Source: a virus. From it: a stretch of 38,784 nucleotides of DNA. The first letter of the stretch is position 1, and every line of letters begins with the position of its first letter. Made by a program: the position numbers and the translations under genes. The notes beneath the pieces were generated by a model, which did not search any database, was not told where the DNA came from, and worked only from the letters and a program-made list of their open reading frames with translations. Below, one piece after another: positions 36,278 to 38,784 of the stretch. The DNA lies in IMG/VR virus record IMGVR_UViG_3300046794_000317, positions 1 to 38,784 of that record. One strand, written 5' to 3'.

Positions 36278-38595
36278 TAATCCTCTCCTGAACCCTGGTT
36301 GGCGGCGCTGATCTGGGCCGCGTCGAGCGTGGTCTCGGCACCGAGTTCGGCCACCTCGAGGGCGACCTGGCCCTTCATCGCCTGCAGGATGAGCTGCAGG
36401 GTGGCGTTCATCTGCGCCTGGCGCTCCTGTGCCGCTGCTTCCTGTTGCGCCAGCCGTTCCTCCATCGCCATGCGCATCTGGTCGCGGTGCGCCTCCAGCG
36501 CGGTTTCCTGAGCCACCTGCCGCTGCTGCGCATCCTGCGCGGCATAGGCGGTCTGCTGCTCAAGGCGCGCCTTGAACTCCTCCAGCTCCTTTTGTAGGGC
36601 CAGCTCACGCTCGCTCTGGGCCGTCTCGGCTTGGATCCGATCGCGGTTGACCTGGATGTCGGCCTGGGCCTTCGCCTGGACCTGCTGGGCGACGGCGTCG
36701 GCTTTCACCTTCTCCGGGTCGGGCTTAGCCGGCTGTTTCGCGGCGTCTTCCAGCTGCTTCATGGTCGCTTCAAACACGTTCTCCAGCGTGCGGCCGGCCT
36801 TGAAGCTACGCAGGGTGAACATCAGCATCTGGCCCAGCAGCGGGCCCATCTGTGGGTTCTGCTGGATGGCCGGGATGGCCTGCTGGAGGAAGGTAGCCAC
36901 CGCCTTGAGCATTTCCATGCGCTCGGCCTTCTGCAGCTGCTCGTCCTCACCGATTGTCGAGTCGGTCTCGATGTCGATGCGGAAGTTGCGTGCTGCATCG
37001 TCCTGCAACAGCTGGCCAACCTGTTCCCAGGTGGGCTTCTGCAGCAGCTCGATCTGCTCCGGCGTCGGCTGCGGCGCTGGAGCGGGCGGCGCGGGCGGCT
37101 GCGCTGGCATTCCCATCATCGGCATTTGCGGCGCCGGCGGCTGCAGAGAAGCCTGTACCTGCTGCTTCTGCTGCTCGGTCGGCAGGTCGACGCCGCTGAT
37201 CTTGGCCAGTGTCTCGATGCCGAAGTGCTCGGCCATTACCTCGCCCATGATGCGCAAGGTGTCGCGGACGAACCGGGACACCTCGTCCTGCATGTCGCGC
37301 AGGCGGATCGATGCGAAGGCCGATTTCGTGCGCGTGGCCGTCGCGGTCTCGGACGGGTCGTTGGCACCGCGGATGATGTCCGACAGGCCAGTGATCTCGT
37401 ACAGGTCCTGCTTCACGCGATCGCGCGAGTCGTACAGCTGGACCAGCACGGCCGCGACTTCCTGGATGGGCAGCATCTGGATCGCGCCGGCGATGCCGCC
37501 TTTCTCGGCGAATGCCGCCCACGAGTCGACCGGAATGAGCTGATTCTCGATCCCTTCCGACAGCAGCCGCTGCACGCCCTGCGCGCTGGCATCGTAGACG
37601 CCCGCCACCTTCACCGCTTTCACGATGCTGGCGATGCGCGCGGTCAGCGTGTCGAGCTCGTCGGCCTGGTCCTGGTACAGGACGAAATCCGGCGTTGGGA
37701 TCATCGACTCGTTGTCGAGCGTGCCATACAGTGGGCGGGCGCATGGGAAGAACCCCGACAAGCGCAGCGGGTCGGATTTCTCGTCCAGCAGGCCGTCCGG
37801 ATACTCCTTGCACAGCCAGATGGCGGTCTTGCTGATTTTGTCCCAGATCTCGTAGATCATCGCCTTTTTGAGGCTGTCGGCGGTCGCGTCACCCTTGTCC
37901 TTGCCGTCGGTAGCGGCCAGCGGGATTTTTTTGCCGATCACTTCGCCGAAGCGTTGCACGCATTCGGCGCGCGTCAGGTAGACGATGCGCCAGACCGCGC
38001 GCACTTCCGACCAGGTGCGTGCCACGGTGTGCCCGAAGTCCTTCCAGTGCACATAGTCGGCCAGGCATTCCTCGTGCTCGATTTCTTCCAGCGGCTCCGG
38101 GGCGCCGGACAGCTTGTCCTGCGGCGCCGGGTCAGCATCGTCGGTCAAAGCGCCGGTATCTTGCTCTTGTTCGGCCTGGGCGAAGTGCGGCACATAGCGC
38201 ACCCAGACGACACCACGGCCAGGCAGGAAGCGGTCCAGCACGGCCGCGCGCATGATGTCCTTGAACGACTGCGTCTTGATGCAGTAATCCAGGCAGCGCT
38301 CCAGCACCTCGGACGCCTCGCGGCCAACCGGGTCTTCGTCCTTGAACCGGCGCTCAACCTCCGGCACCGGGTTCTTGGCGTAGACGGCCGGCATCAGCAC
38401 CTGCAGGTTCGACCACAGGATGTTGTACTTGGTCCGGGCCTCGTCGGCCGGGCCCTTCCGGTCGTCCTTGTAGCGCTTGACGATCTTCGTGCTGCGGGTC
38501 TCCCAGCGCTTGGCCGACGACTCGTACCGCTGAATTTCGGCCATCCAGCGGGTGAATTCCGGATGCGCTGGGGTGTTTGTGGTGGCCTGCGCCAT
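36277..38595 (-). CDS. Portal protein
   Basis: A 772-residue portal of the long P22-like type, the dodecameric DNA gate and docking place of terminase and tail. The N-terminal half has typical portal helices (YKDDRKGPADEARTKYNILW, ASEVLERCLDYCIKTQSFKD). Residues about 495-515 are Pro/Met-rich, and about 640-760 form a long Gln/Ala/Glu coiled coil that would be the internal barrel. The ATG at 38595 follows AAGGAAAA. It follows the Rmf-like gene. Confidence 0.92.
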   Translation of the reverse strand: MAQATTNTPAHPEFTRWMAEIQRYESSAKRWETRSTKIVKRYKDDRKGPADEARTKYNILWSNLQVLMPAVYAKNPVPEVERRFKDEDPVGREASEVLERCLDYCIKTQSFKDIMRAAVLDRFLPGRGVVWVRYVPHFAQAEQEQDTGALTDDADPAPQDKLSGAPEPLEEIEHEECLADYVHWKDFGHTVARTWSEVRAVWRIVYLTRAECVQRFGEVIGKKIPLAATDGKDKGDATADSLKKAMIYEIWDKISKTAIWLCKEYPDGLLDEKSDPLRLSGFFPCARPLYGTLDNESMIPTPDFVLYQDQADELDTLTARIASIVKAVKVAGVYDASAQGVQRLLSEGIENQLIPVDSWAAFAEKGGIAGAIQMLPIQEVAAVLVQLYDSRDRVKQDLYEITGLSDIIRGANDPSETATATRTKSAFASIRLRDMQDEVSRFVRDTLRIMGEVMAEHFGIETLAKISGVDLPTEQQKQQVQASLQPPAPQMPMMGMPAQPPAPPAPAPQPTPEQIELLQKPTWEQVGQLLQDDAARNFRIDIETDSTIGEDEQLQKAERMEMLKAVATFLQQAIPAIQQNPQMGPLLGQMLMFTLRSFKAGRTLENVFEATMKQLEDAAKQPAKPDPEKVKADAVAQQVQAKAQADIQVNRDRIQAETAQSERELALQKELEEFKARLEQQTAYAAQDAQQRQVAQETALEAHRDQMRMAMEERLAQQEAAAQERQAQMNATLQLILQAMKGQVALEVAELGAETTLDAAQISAANQGSGED

Positions 38596-38607
38596 GGGTT
38601 TTCCTTG

Positions 38608-38784
38608 TCAGGGTCGTTTGCTCATCTGGGCGCCGAACTGCGCATTTGCAAAGCCGCGGCGCCACAGATCGGCCTCGCGTGTGTGGCTGCGGTGCGGGCA
38701 CTGGTCGACAGTCTTGCCGTCTTCGAATGCCCGCTGTCCTTCCAGGCGGGCCTGCTCCTCGCGTTCGGCGATGATTACGTGCAG
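38608..38784 (-). CDS. Rmf-like small protein, 3' part (cut by the right end)
   Basis: The same gene as at 1-133: here the frame runs from the window edge to the TGA at 38610-38608, missing only the first two codons, which are found at 133-128. The terminal part (RGFANAQFGAQMSKRP) follows the Trp-Arg-Arg-Gly motif. It ends 12 bases before the portal ATG. Confidence 0.6.
   Translation of the reverse strand: MHVIIAEREEQARLEGQRAFEDGKTVDQCPHRSHTREADLWRRGFANAQFGAQMSKRP
38658..38784. repeat. Right copy of 127-bp terminal direct repeat
   Basis: Identical to bases 1-127; see the left copy. One of the two must be removed when the circle is closed. Confidence 0.95.

Noticed and set aside
1-38784. CRISPR array, insertion sequences, rRNA or complete tRNA genes
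   Set aside because: No regularly spaced repeat array, no transposase and no rRNA-like stretch was seen on reading both strands.

Overview
The window is one complete temperate bacteriophage genome opened at an arbitrary point inside the late genes. Bases 1-127 are repeated exactly at 38658-38784, so the sequence closes into a circle of about 38,657 bp. A small gene (a possible Rmf-like protein) is cut by this break and reads cleanly across the join. The DNA is GC-rich. The attP core is the 3' half of a tRNA-Val(CAC)-like gene. An ImuA-like gene of proteobacterial type has an E. coli-type LexA box. Together these suggest a host in the Betaproteobacteria, perhaps Burkholderiales; that host is inferred. 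The head and tail genes (long coiled-coil portal, scaffold, adaptor, nozzle, two large Ala/Gly-rich ejection-type proteins, no tape measure or sheath) point to a podovirus.

Control region (7.15-9.75 kb). A self-cleaving CI-type repressor reads rightward and a Cro-like protein leftward. Two early promoters flank the repressor block, one leftward (7393-7422) and one rightward (9670-9699). Both have TTGACA, an 18-bp spacer and TTTAAT. Both are covered by the same pair of 17-bp operators with centres 24 bp apart, as in lambda. Directly behind cI, in the position of lambda rexAB, lie a HIRAN-domain protein, a lipoprotein and a three-helix membrane protein, closed by a terminator.

Leftward early operon (7.4-2.76 kb): Cro, a terminator, a ribbon-helix-helix-like protein, small proteins, a DUF1376-type initiator-like protein with an iteron array inside its gene (probable origin), a lambda P-like helicase loader, a RuvC-like nuclease and a probable Q-like antiterminator. 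A late promoter (2725-2753) followed at once by a terminator (2609-2642) fits Q control. The late operon then runs leftward through the artificial ends to 20.1 kb: terminase, portal, zinc-ribbon protein, scaffold, capsid, decoration protein, adaptor, nozzle, GNAT, an S74-domain protein, ejection proteins, fibre proteins, holin, endolysin and Rz/Rz1.

Rightward operon (9.7-18.9 kb): small Cys-rich and membrane proteins, RecT, a YqaJ exonuclease, a C5 cytosine methyltransferase with a tandem-repeat target domain, an excisionase-like protein and a tyrosine integrase, followed by attP (19038-19085). Between attP and the lysis genes lies an orphan imuA homologue under a LexA box. It and the cI-linked trio are the most unusual cargo. 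Relative to lambda the map is mirror-imaged around cI.
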